Below are positions 9,586-18,416 of a stretch of 64,000 nucleotides of DNA, piece after piece. The notes beneath the pieces were generated by a model that saw only the letters and a program-made list of their open reading frames with translations, was not told the origin of the DNA and did not search any database. The stretch comes from Agarilytica sp033852165 (lineage in GTDB: Bacteria > Pseudomonadota > Gammaproteobacteria > Pseudomonadales > Cellvibrionaceae): assembly GCA_033852165.1 (NCBI GenBank), contig JAWSUZ010000058.1:1-64000 (forward strand), given 5' to 3'. The stretch's first letter is position 1. Every line of letters starts with the position of its first letter. A program made the translations under genes and the position numbers.

Positions 9586-10278
9586 ATGGGTAATGTTGAT
9601 GAGGTCGGTACAGTGACAGCGCAAGGCTCTCGGGGGAAACCCGGTAAAAGCTCAGCAATAATCGAGATTGTTAAGTCTGACTTTATCGGTGAAGGCTCAC
9701 ATCGCGCCTGCTACGCTCACCCTGAAAACAAAGATCGCTGTATTAAAGTTGGGGCCTTGAACTCCAAAGAAAGTCGACGAGAGCGAGCGTGTTATAAGCT
9801 GTTGCAAAAACGCGGCGTTACTTGGGACTCCCTATCTCAGTTTTACGGTTTTGTCGAAACCAATATGGGACCTGGTGAAGAGTTTGACTTGATTCGGGAC
9901 CATAATGGGGAAATATCAAAAACCCTGGAACATTATCTCGAAACCGATGGCGATACCGAAAGGTCAGAGTTGTATTATCAAAGCCTGGAAAAAGCTGTCA
10001 GTTTTCTAAAAGCGGATATCTACGATCAAGTCATTTTGGTTCGAACGATATTAACCGAAAATATTTTGTATAAGAAAATCAATGATGATGAAGGTCGCCT
10101 GGTCATTATTGATAATATTGGCAACACTGATTTATTACCGATCTGTGATTTTAGTAAGTTTTTTGCACGTCGAAAAATAACCCGGAAATGGCAGCGTTTT
10201 GAGCGTTCCATGTTGAAAAAATATGGGGGAAATGAGCGTTTACGTCATGTGTTTTTTGGCCAAACATCTACCGCATAG
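9586..10278 (+). CDS. yrbL: YrbL-family protein
   Basis: 230 residues. The motif FIGEGSHRACYAHPENKDRCIKVG near residues 28-50, then the SRRERACYKLLQKRG region, VETNMGPGEEFDLIRD and LTENILYKK...LVIIDNIGNTDLLP, match the YrbL family, a kinase-fold-like protein named from the PhoP-regulated gene of enterobacteria. The biochemical role is unknown. Relative to the core family it has about 25 extra N-terminal residues, so a later start is possible. Flanked by a terminator and promoter upstream and a strong terminator downstream, it appears monocistronic. PhoP control is known for the enterobacterial gene but nothing here shows it. Confidence 0.85.
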   Translation: MGNVDEVGTVTAQGSRGKPGKSSAIIEIVKSDFIGEGSHRACYAHPENKDRCIKVGALNSKESRRERACYKLLQKRGVTWDSLSQFYGFVETNMGPGEEFDLIRDHNGEISKTLEHYLETDGDTERSELYYQSLEKAVSFLKADIYDQVILVRTILTENILYKKINDDEGRLVIIDNIGNTDLLPICDFSKFFARRKITRKWQRFERSMLKKYGGNERLRHVFFGQTSTA

Positions 10279-10299
10279 ACCTTTATGAATATTGAAAAC

Positions 10300-10327
10300 G
10301 GGAGTCGTTATTGACTCCCATTTTTTT
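10300..10327 (+). terminator. intrinsic terminator after the YrbL-like gene
   Basis: A perfect 7-bp stem GGGAGTC/GACTCCC with a 6-base loop is followed by A and seven T residues. It lies 22 bases past the stop codon. Confidence 0.92.
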
Positions 10328-10348
10328 GTATGGACTTTTTGAAAGCGA

Positions 10349-10687
10349 TCAGCACCCCGCCATATCGATTTTCTGTGTCGTTATCTCGCGAGCATCTCGC
10401 AGTGTCAGCGACACATCATAGCTGGAAGTCGTATCTAAGATATCTTTGTTCAACTTATCCAACAACGGCCTGAGTTCATTATTGACTCTGTCTGCTAGCG
10501 ATTTCCATTTTTCACGTTTTTCTTTCTGTTCGGCAATTATCTTTTCGTATCGGTCAATCTTATCTTTTATAACGGTAGCCATATGCACAAGTGTCGATAC
10601 TTTTCCGGTGCGTACGATTTCTTTCTTTTGTAAATTTAGTTGCCATAATGCAACCATTAGAGCTACTACAGCGACAATAACTTCCAT
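10349..10687 (-). CDS. small membrane-anchored coiled-coil protein, unknown function
   Basis: 112 residues. An N-terminal hydrophobic helix (EVIVAVVALMVALWQL, about residues 2-17) is followed by a charged, heptad-rich segment (about 20-80; KDKIDRYEKIIAEQKEKREK) that should form a coiled coil. The start has a strong site (AGGAG) eight bases upstream. No family was recognised. The topology resembles small bitopic proteins with a cytoplasmic coiled coil. It lies alone between a terminator and a spacer. Confidence 0.65.
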   Translation of the reverse strand: MEVIVAVVALMVALWQLNLQKKEIVRTGKVSTLVHMATVIKDKIDRYEKIIAEQKEKREKWKSLADRVNNELRPLLDKLNKDILDTTSSYDVSLTLRDAREITTQKIDMAGC

Positions 10688-10943
10688 CTCAACTCCTCAT
10701 AGTTCAGTTTTTTATTGTTAGCAGAATTGAAGTTTTACCTCTAATTCATTTAGGAACTTAATACACGATACAAAAAGAACAATATATGTCGATATGAGGA
10801 GTTACGCCATCACCAAAGAAAGTTAACATGCCAATATAACAACTTAGAAACGTAAATTTAGACTGATCTACGCTGTAGTGACCAAAATGATCATTTTAAA
10901 TCGCCACAATGGGAAATACGAAGAAAAACACGCCACCATTAAT

Positions 10944-13900
10944 TCATCCAGCCATCACTTGTCTCTGAAAAAACCGTATCGGAAAAGCTGCTTCCAATTT
11001 TTCAAGATCAATGGTTTGATTGTGGCGCCAGGTACTCCCTATTAACTGGTTGATGTCGGGGTAAGGCGCCGTTACGGAGAGTGGTCGATAAGGATCAAAT
11101 TCATGGCTTTGGCCCTCACTCGATTTGACTATGGATACGTTTGCCAAGTTTAAAATCTCACATAAGCTGGGGTTAAGTGAGGAAAAGTAGTCGTAAAACT
11201 TTGTATCGTCACCCATTATATTACCTGCGCATTTTATCCATTTCGTGGAGATTCCGTAGGCTACCGACAAAATAAGCCCATGCAAGGAGCTGGACGCTGT
11301 GCACTCACAGCTCAATATCTGCTGAATGATTAACTCAACATCTGCGGTTTGAAGATCAATAATCAGTACGTCTTTTTCATTTCCGTATTGACGTTTGATT
11401 TCGGAGTAATCCACTAAATGCGGAATGATACCAAGCTTATAGCGTGACTCTACTTTTGGGTAATAGTACTTAGGCAAGAGAACAGCTGGATCTCCGTATA
11501 CTTCCGGGCAGCTGTAACCGAGTTGAAGTAATCGTCTTCTCGTTAATGGTCCGCGCACCGCACAAAACTTAGCGGCTTTGTTAACCAGCTGATCAATATT
11601 GCGAATACCACTACCCCATACAACGGTATTGCTGCTAGATAAACGCATAATGCTACCGATAGACAACAGAGATAGATTAGAAGTTTTTGATGGATCTCTC
11701 ACGGGTTTGCTCGGAATTTCACTCGGAGAAATTCCAAGACGTTTATTGAGCATCTTACTGAGTAAATACGGCGTTATCTCATCGCCCACATTGAGTGACC
11801 GACCTCTATACCAATATAAATTAAGCCCCAATCGATTTCGATTGGGATTGACTAACGCACTGCGCTCATTCGTTTTCTGCTTTGAGAGTGTTGTGCTAGG
11901 TGTTGCACTAGGCTTTCCTCTAGACCGCTTCTGCAGCGATTTTACAGATGATACTGCAGCTTTGTTATTGTTTTGCTTATTGGATTTATCGCTATTTATT
12001 TTTGCCACAGCCAACAACCTTTCTTTTGCTCGCTCGATTGAACGCCATCGCCTTTGATTTTTCGAGTTCGGCCACAGCACTCGCCATTGTTCAATAGCAT
12101 CTTTCATAAGTCTGTTTGGGTAATGACTGTGGTGTTGCCAAGGTTTAAGGCTGCTGAGGTGAAGAACATAGGCACACTTCGCTAGCGCATCGATTGCCGG
12201 TGTATTCCCCTGGGAAGCTATTCCACGATAAAGGTTCCATGAATCTTCAAGGATATGGAGATCAATATTCGGATTGCTGGCTAAAAACAACGCCAAGGTC
12301 GAATCATCCCCGCCCCTCAGAACGCCTAAACGCTCCGACCGTTGGTAGGTTTTTACCATACGCTCAAAAAACTTTTCTTTAACTAGCTCAATATTATTGA
12401 AAAACAGAACACCAGAATTGGTCGCTGGCCGTTTGAGCGTATTGTCATTTAATACAAAACCACGCTTAAGCGTTTCCAGTTGATTAAGGTTCTCTAGAAA
12501 TTTACCAACGCCACATCCCCGGTTAACGCCAGCAATATGCGTTAACTGAGGCAACCATGAAATATCGAGTGGTTTGTTACAGAGCGTGTCGCCATCAACG
12601 GCGAGAGAATATTGGTATCCCCGTGATGCAAATAACTCAGGGCCTTTGAAAATCCAAAAACACTCACCCGGATAACGATGTCGGACATGTCGAGTAAATT
12701 CCTTCTTGAGATTGATATTGATATACCCAATGCCAAACTGGCTGATGAGTCGTTGCGTTCTAGAACTGAAAGCATGACCGAGTATAAAAGCGTCGTATTG
12801 TGCTTCGGATTCCTTATTGTGCTTTATAAATGATCGCAAGCTAGCAATCATATATTCGGTATAGTTTTCAGTTATTGCGCCGAATACAGCTATTTTTGTT
12901 GGCGATCCGTTCGCTAAAAAATCTGGTTCACAGTCGTCCGTTTTTTTCGAATCCGTGGATATATCTCTCACGAGGTTTGAATCATTTATAACCGTGCCTA
13001 CACGGTGTGGTTCATTTTGATATTTTTCTGCTTCTATCTGCTGAGCAAGATTCCCCTTGTTTACTGATTGATTTCTACTCTGCACGCAAGATTGTTTATA
13101 ATCAACTTTCAAATCGTTTTTAAATACGGGGCTGAAAATGCTCCCAAGCCGAGATCGAATAACAGAACTGCATTCATTTGGAAACGGAAATGCATCAACA
13201 AGGGGATTTAAATCTATCTTCGGTGTAGTCATGTCTAAGGCCACATTGACTGCATGATCAATATCAATGCCCTTTCGCCAATCGATACACTTTGGGTCCC
13301 TATCGGTCGAAGCGTAATAGTCACGAAACTTAAACCCTTTGCCCACAACCTTATCGCTAAGCTCCACCCAGGCGGTGGGAATGCCGTAGGATTCCCCTAA
13401 TATACAGCCGTGTAAGGAACTGCATAGTAGAACCTCACATTGTGTTGCCGCTTTAATCACATGAGTAATACCCGCACGGATATCAATAACGTGAATTCCC
13501 TTGTTCGACAGTTGAGCGCGCACACGTTCATAATCCACGTAGTGGGGAATTACCCCGATGCCTTTACCTTTTTGATTCGATTGAGGATACAGCGTCGGCA
13601 ACAGTAATCCGGGGTCACCATAAATTTCAGGGCAATCGATTCCCTGTTTAAGGATAATATTACGGGTAAGCGGACCCCGAACGGCTTTAATATCGACACC
13701 ACGTTTGCACTTATCGCTTGCGCTAATAAATCCTGTACCCCATATAACATCCCCCTTATTTGCAAATTTAATCAAAGAACCCACTGCGAATAAGCGTGAA
13801 CCTGAATTACGAAACACCGCTTCTTTTCCACTTAAGGATTTAGTCAAAACGGGCGATAACATATCACCGAAATTCCCGCGACGACTTTGGCGGCAAGTCC

Positions 13901-16190
13901 AGTATACGGGGATATCTTTCGGCTTCGGCTTCGGCTTAGCGGGTTTTGATTTCGATCGGCCTAGTAGCATACTTGTGGGGTTCTGTTCTTGAGAAGCAAT
14001 AGACCTTTTCGATTTAGCTACAGGCATAGGCGCCGTCTTATCTATATCAGGTTTTCGAGCATGATCGACATCAACAATGTTACGTTTTAGTCTAGTTGTA
14101 ACGACGTTTTTTTCTTTGGTATTTTGTTTGTCATCAGTTTGATTATTACATCTTTCTTTATCATTACATTTATATTTTTGGCCTAATTCAGACTCACGCT
14201 GATACGTGAAACTTTCATTTCCAGATTCCGCATCAAAATCTACACGTTCCAATAATCTTTTTTCTGATAATTTTTGTTCAGACCCGTATTTTTTGTGCAT
14301 CGCCCTCTCAACTTCCGGCATCCACAGTTTTTCCCATTGATCCGAAAATCGCCAATTATTTTCAATCCAGGCCCTATTCTTCTTTCCATCTTCAACTAGC
14401 ACTTCCCTACCTCTATTGATTAAATCAACGAGAACCAACTCTAACTGGTTTAAGGTGCAACCGATAAATGGAGATGCAGCACCGGAACACTTTTCAAATA
14501 TTACATCCAGCCCCTTTAAAATCCCCATGCCATTAACCACTACACAGCTATGCTCCAACCCTTCCAAGCTATTACGGTGATAACTACCCGTTACACACTC
14601 ATCGATTACGATATGAGATCGAGCCTTCATCGCAAGAACTTCACTGTGAGGCAATTGCTTATCGCGAATCACTTCAAGTTTAATGGGGAACCGACTGGCA
14701 AGCTTATCAAGAATCGCCATCGTCGCTGCATAGCCTTTAGAGTGCCAATACAAACGATGCGTCTTCGGGTAAACATCATGTTTTCCTGAAGGGGTGTAGC
14801 AAATAGTAATTTCATTGTTTTTTGTACTGGAATTTCCCTTGGGTCGCCCCGGTCCCTTCCAATTCCCCGGTCCCTGACTCTCTATAGAATCACCTGAAAC
14901 ATCTAAAAGCATAGGGTTCGGAACCGGAGACCAATCCTTAAACTCAGATAGCGTCGCCTGATACTGAGCAACGACAACACCGGGAAAACCCCGCTTAACA
15001 AAAGCTTGATCCACATTCCAAATATAATTGTGGGCCATAGTGATAACCGGTTTCATCCTTAATATAAGTTCGTGTTGCGCAGCCACTTTACCATTATGAA
15101 CAATGACAAGGTCCGCATCCTTTAACACTTGCATAGCTAGCTTAGGTTTAACCTTCCACTCAATATCTGACTGAAAACTCACGCCATTTCCATAACTGTT
15201 CGTTGCCCAGACGCAACGGCATTCATTATCGGTATATCGGTTAATGCAACTCGATAAGATCTCTGGGACACCGGCAACGGGCATAGTGGAGTACGAGACT
15301 ATTTTTAATAGTTTACGGGGTTTTAACAGTTTACTGGGCCTTAATGGTTTATTGTGCGTAGTCCTGTTTAGCGCTTTGGTTTCTGAATTGGAATAGAGCG
15401 TTTGTTCTTTCTCAATACCTGCACCCAGCGTCTCCTTCACATCTTTAGTTTCCATATTGGTTTCCCCCAACCTTAATTGACTCACGAGACCCAGACCATC
15501 CTTATACTCCGTATTGTTATCCGCCATTGCGGAATGGGCGTGCAAGTAAAACTGAGCCAAAGATTCCTTAGGAAATGCAGTGACCTTACTTTCTTCGCTC
15601 AGATTGATAATCTCGACACCCTGCTTCTTCGCGTCCTTAAATAATTTCAAATACTCTAGATTGATTGATTTAAGACTAGCGCTTAGCGCATGTTTCCCTG
15701 TGTTTGAAAAAAAATGGTTTTGGGTAAAATCAACGCCAATCACCCCTATTCGCTTAGCCCCCATATACATAGCCAAACAAAGTGCTACGTAGGGTGAATT
15801 TCGGGTATATGGTAATCCTGCCGATACATTGAGAGTCGTTCCACCACGTTTACCAAGTTTGAACTTCACTGTATTTGTATTTGTGTTTTTGGTTTTCAGG
15901 TTAAGCTGAGTAAACAGAGCTTTGGCCTTGCTGGTTTCTACGTATTTAAAACGGTCGCCTTTGAACTGGTTTTTGGGGTTTAGCACAACGAGGTAATCTG
16001 GCGTAAACTGGCGACCGACATCATTAACGCCGATCGTAATCGTGCGCTCTGGATGCTCTAAGGTTTTGAGTGAATAACCACAGCCGCATACGATAATGGT
16101 TTCGTTTTTGTGGACGTCCTTATATTCCGCGAATTTTTGGTAGGGGTTTTTAACGGGGTTGTTTTTTATCTTACTGCGCATAGATGTCAC
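10944..16190 (-). CDS. giant multi-domain glycosyltransferase / polysaccharide pyruvyl transferase fusion
   Basis: 1748 residues, GTG start with GGAAAAA just upstream; an ATG three codons later is an alternative. Domains in order: a DUF115/MptE-like Rossmann region (about 28-210; IIVCGCGYSLKTLE and GVNDVGRQFTPDYLVVLNP); a glycosyltransferase-like region (about 294-650); a polar linker; polysaccharide pyruvyl transferase 1 (about 760-970; GNFGDMLSP, AVGSLIKF, AVRGPLTR, YGDPGLLLP, SSLHGCILGESYGIP); a GT8-like domain (about 1095-1365; acidic VDGDTLCN metal-binding motif, ATNSGVLFFNN); and pyruvyl transferase 2 (about 1455-1677; NVGDEITPYLLS, AVRGPLTRRR, YGDPAVLLP, SSLHGLILSVAYGI). No signal peptide or membrane helix. 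It probably builds or decorates a surface glycan with pyruvylated sugars. The fusion and the duplicated domain are unusual. It is separated from the injection-system genes by a repeat-rich spacer, so a link is not shown. Confidence 0.85.
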   Translation of the reverse strand: MTSMRSKIKNNPVKNPYQKFAEYKDVHKNETIIVCGCGYSLKTLEHPERTITIGVNDVGRQFTPDYLVVLNPKNQFKGDRFKYVETSKAKALFTQLNLKTKNTNTNTVKFKLGKRGGTTLNVSAGLPYTRNSPYVALCLAMYMGAKRIGVIGVDFTQNHFFSNTGKHALSASLKSINLEYLKLFKDAKKQGVEIINLSEESKVTAFPKESLAQFYLHAHSAMADNNTEYKDGLGLVSQLRLGETNMETKDVKETLGAGIEKEQTLYSNSETKALNRTTHNKPLRPSKLLKPRKLLKIVSYSTMPVAGVPEILSSCINRYTDNECRCVWATNSYGNGVSFQSDIEWKVKPKLAMQVLKDADLVIVHNGKVAAQHELILRMKPVITMAHNYIWNVDQAFVKRGFPGVVVAQYQATLSEFKDWSPVPNPMLLDVSGDSIESQGPGNWKGPGRPKGNSSTKNNEITICYTPSGKHDVYPKTHRLYWHSKGYAATMAILDKLASRFPIKLEVIRDKQLPHSEVLAMKARSHIVIDECVTGSYHRNSLEGLEHSCVVVNGMGILKGLDVIFEKCSGAASPFIGCTLNQLELVLVDLINRGREVLVEDGKKNRAWIENNWRFSDQWEKLWMPEVERAMHKKYGSEQKLSEKRLLERVDFDAESGNESFTYQRESELGQKYKCNDKERCNNQTDDKQNTKEKNVVTTRLKRNIVDVDHARKPDIDKTAPMPVAKSKRSIASQEQNPTSMLLGRSKSKPAKPKPKPKDIPVYWTCRQSRRGNFGDMLSPVLTKSLSGKEAVFRNSGSRLFAVGSLIKFANKGDVIWGTGFISASDKCKRGVDIKAVRGPLTRNIILKQGIDCPEIYGDPGLLLPTLYPQSNQKGKGIGVIPHYVDYERVRAQLSNKGIHVIDIRAGITHVIKAATQCEVLLCSSLHGCILGESYGIPTAWVELSDKVVGKGFKFRDYYASTDRDPKCIDWRKGIDIDHAVNVALDMTTPKIDLNPLVDAFPFPNECSSVIRSRLGSIFSPVFKNDLKVDYKQSCVQSRNQSVNKGNLAQQIEAEKYQNEPHRVGTVINDSNLVRDISTDSKKTDDCEPDFLANGSPTKIAVFGAITENYTEYMIASLRSFIKHNKESEAQYDAFILGHAFSSRTQRLISQFGIGYININLKKEFTRHVRHRYPGECFWIFKGPELFASRGYQYSLAVDGDTLCNKPLDISWLPQLTHIAGVNRGCGVGKFLENLNQLETLKRGFVLNDNTLKRPATNSGVLFFNNIELVKEKFFERMVKTYQRSERLGVLRGGDDSTLALFLASNPNIDLHILEDSWNLYRGIASQGNTPAIDALAKCAYVLHLSSLKPWQHHSHYPNRLMKDAIEQWRVLWPNSKNQRRWRSIERAKERLLAVAKINSDKSNKQNNNKAAVSSVKSLQKRSRGKPSATPSTTLSKQKTNERSALVNPNRNRLGLNLYWYRGRSLNVGDEITPYLLSKMLNKRLGISPSEIPSKPVRDPSKTSNLSLLSIGSIMRLSSSNTVVWGSGIRNIDQLVNKAAKFCAVRGPLTRRRLLQLGYSCPEVYGDPAVLLPKYYYPKVESRYKLGIIPHLVDYSEIKRQYGNEKDVLIIDLQTADVELIIQQILSCECTASSSLHGLILSVAYGISTKWIKCAGNIMGDDTKFYDYFSSLNPSLCEILNLANVSIVKSSEGQSHEFDPYRPLSVTAPYPDINQLIGSTWRHNQTIDLEKLEAAFPIRFFQRQVMAG

Positions 16191-16470
16191 TTTTTCCGTT
16201 TGCCTATATTCGAGGCTCTGTATTTTATCGTTTCCATTGTTTCAAACCCGGCCTAAAGTCCCTCGGCCGACACTATGGAGGAGGGAATATAGAGAACATC
16301 AGGAGCGCAAAAAAACGAGATTGCTAGAGGAAGTGCACGTAGCTACAGCGCTCCGTGAAGCCAAACAGCTCCAAAACTTTATTTACCACTATCTAAAATG
16401 ACAAACGAAAAACACAGAAAATTATTGATCTTTTAGACTGATGTTATCTAATCCATCTGCCGCCATTTTA

Positions 16471-16511
16471 AACTCGGTCTGCATTACCACGGGGACCGTG
16501 GGAACGAGGTT
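16471..16511. repeat. dispersed palindromic repeat, half copy
   Basis: About 40 bases (CGGTCTGCATTACCACGGGG onward, ending GGGAACGAGGTT). An almost identical copy lies at 41716-41757. Its CCACGGGGACCGTGG part is a hairpin and recurs in the tandem array at 35165-35472. Confidence 0.85.
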
Positions 16512-16616
16512 AACCAGTCTGCCCCTATGACGATAATATGTGTAGGGGAAGAAAGAGTGAATCAAGAGAGACAATAGGAACGATACTTCTAGAGAAAATG
16601 CACGTAGCTGCAGGGG

Positions 16617-16759
16617 TTCGGGATGTATTTTTAAGACCGTCTAATGCCTGTTACCACACGGATGTGGTGTAGTAGACAGTGCAGGAGCACACTGTCGAAG
16701 ATGGCATTAGCGAGCCCCCATGGATGGGTTCACTGCGTGACTTATAAATACATCCCGAA
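16617..16759. repeat. structured intergenic repeat, copy 1
   Basis: 21-base outer arms at 16617-16637 and 16739-16759 are inverted repeats (TTCGGGATGTATTT against AAATACATCCCGAA). The core has an inner stem TAATGCC/GGCATTA enclosing two hairpins: ACCACACGGATGTGGT, and GACAGTG-loop-CACTGTC with the loop CAGGAGCA. Confidence 0.85.
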
Positions 16760-16805
16760 GCTCTGTGGCGGTATCTCAGGTGCAAACAAACAACTAGCAC
16801 CAAGA

Positions 16806-17798
16806 CTAATGCTTAACCCCCTTATCCTCCAACGTCAAACTCAAAGCCGACAATAAATCCTCCGTCGTTGCACCCTCCCCCAACTCCATATCCGACATCA
16901 AACCCTCAATCATCTTCTGAACCACCAACGGCGGCTCACCACCATCCTGCTTCAAAGAATCCAATAACGGACCAATACCCACCTTCGATGCGTGGCTCAA
17001 CAAATCCGTTATCTCAGTATCAAACCCAGAATCAACCACCTTAGAGGCCCGCGGCTGGCCAAACTTCTTCATCAACGACTCTAATTCATCCGTCATTTTC
17101 GAGCCATGAACAAAACCTTTATCATCGCCCACCTTAAACAAACTTTCCACAACCGGATGAACAGCAGAAATTAAATCTGAAAAATCCGAAGGCAACGCCC
17201 CATCATCCGTCTCGCCCTTCTTATCGATCACTAAATCCGCATCAAAAAGAGCACCCGTTATATCCGCACCGTGAAAATCAACCTCATCCAATTTCGCACC
17301 CGTAAAATCCGCACCACGCAAATCTGCATCTTGAAAATTACAACGCACTAAAACTGCAGAGCGAAAATCGACACCCCGCATATCGCAATATCCGGCATCT
17401 ACATCCGTCATTGTTGAACCCGCGAAACTCGCGCGATTAAAATTACTGTCTGTAAGAGATGTATCCGTGAAAACTGAGCCTTCAAAATCACAACCTTGAG
17501 CGTTACAGTTTTCCAAAGCTGAATCACAAAAAGAAGCTCTACGAGCCGTAACATGCTCAAAATCACACAGACGCATGGTAAGCTTAGACGCAAGGACTTC
17601 ATCAAGATTCACATGACCAAGGTAACAACCGCGCCAATGCCAATCTTGGAGATTAGCTTGATTTAAATCAACACGAGAAAGGTTGACATTATTCGCTCGC
17701 AGATTTTCTAACGTTTTTCCCGCCAAGCTACAATCTTCTACGCTAATGTCATGTACATTCGTTGAATTAAGTAAAACGTTTTCACTACTTTTATTCAT
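16806..17798 (-). CDS. pentapeptide-repeat protein
   Basis: 330 residues. Residues about 10-190 are tandem A(D/N)LXX-type pentapeptides (NLSRVDLNQANLQDWHW, later DADLRGADFTGAKLDEVDFH), which fold as a right-handed quadrilateral beta-helix. The C-terminal 135 residues are acidic and helical (PSDFSDLISAVHPVVESL, LGEGATTEDLLSALSLTLED) and have no recognised family. Some pentapeptide proteins mimic DNA and protect gyrase. Here the gene lies directly downstream of the DUF4240-like gene and the DUF4157 nuclease toxin, so it could be part of an immunity or cargo set; that is inference. AAGG lies eight bases before the ATG. Confidence 0.85.
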   Translation of the reverse strand: MNKSSENVLLNSTNVHDISVEDCSLAGKTLENLRANNVNLSRVDLNQANLQDWHWRGCYLGHVNLDEVLASKLTMRLCDFEHVTARRASFCDSALENCNAQGCDFEGSVFTDTSLTDSNFNRASFAGSTMTDVDAGYCDMRGVDFRSAVLVRCNFQDADLRGADFTGAKLDEVDFHGADITGALFDADLVIDKKGETDDGALPSDFSDLISAVHPVVESLFKVGDDKGFVHGSKMTDELESLMKKFGQPRASKVVDSGFDTEITDLLSHASKVGIGPLLDSLKQDGGEPPLVVQKMIEGLMSDMELGEGATTEDLLSALSLTLEDKGVKH

Positions 17799-17849
17799 TT
17801 AAATAACCTTGGTTGTAGAACCATTAACCACGCATTAAACGGGAGCTAT

Positions 17850-18302
17850 TTACTCAACAAAATAGGCATGTTCTTTATCCGGCAAAGGCTCATGAAATCG
17901 CTCTTCATAAACCTCATATATTTCGCTCATCAAACCCGGATCATCTCTTAACTTTGAATAGGCACTGCTTTCGTTTGTGATTGCCTTATCAGGCGCATTC
18001 CAAAATTCCTGATAAGCAGATGCGCCTTGAGCGACTAACCAGTAGCAAATCTCATCGACGCTATCTTCAGAAAAACGACTAAATTCATGGTACAAAGGTT
18101 TTATCTGCGCCACGGCTTCTTCGTAGTTCCAATAAAACTTAATCATCTCTTCTACGGCCATAGTCTGTAATTCGGCGCGTAGAACATCGGGTTCTCCATT
18201 GGACCGTTCAATTACGTCCCAGAACTGCTGCGGAACCTCTTCTGGGATGTTGCGCCCATCTTCTGTTACCATTTTAATTATGCGGATATTTTTGACGTTC
18301 AT
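17850..18302 (-). CDS. DUF4240-like small protein, candidate immunity protein
   Basis: 150 residues, no signal peptide. The pattern FWDVIERSNGEPDVLRAEL, a middle helix (EEMIKFYWNYEEAVAQIKPL) and WLVAQGASAYQEFWNAPD resembles DUF4240, a small helical family often found beside polymorphic toxins. A later ATG at 18272 would better fit the family start. It lies 114 bases downstream of the stop of the 2051-residue toxin on the same strand, the usual place for an immunity gene. The C-terminus is acidic, as in many immunity proteins that bind nucleases. The family match is from memory of the pattern and moderately sure; the immunity role is inferred from position. Confidence 0.65.
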   Translation of the reverse strand: MNVKNIRIIKMVTEDGRNIPEEVPQQFWDVIERSNGEPDVLRAELQTMAVEEMIKFYWNYEEAVAQIKPLYHEFSRFSEDSVDEICYWLVAQGASAYQEFWNAPDKAITNESSAYSKLRDDPGLMSEIYEVYEERFHEPLPDKEHAYFVE

Positions 18303-18416
18303 ATTCTGTTTTTGAGTTCGCTTTCAGCTTTAGGTGTCATTAATTGTCGTCGAGTATCGTTTTTATTTCGTTTTTTTGAATTTACTTTAGTTTAACGATT
18401 AGCCAGTGATTTTCAT

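Larger units (their letters stand above)
16191..16805. other. repeat-rich spacer between the glycan-enzyme gene and the injection-system locus
   Basis: No supported gene in about 600 bases; the open frames at 16159-16401 and 16644-16856 are repeat or antisense sequence. It contains a partial palindromic repeat at 16471-16511 and a structured repeat at 16617-16759, listed separately. Confidence 0.6.

Noticed and set aside
9473..9658. 61-residue minus-strand open frame across the YrbL promoter
   Set aside because: It covers a promoter and the 5' end of the YrbL-like gene and has no domain or ribosome site.
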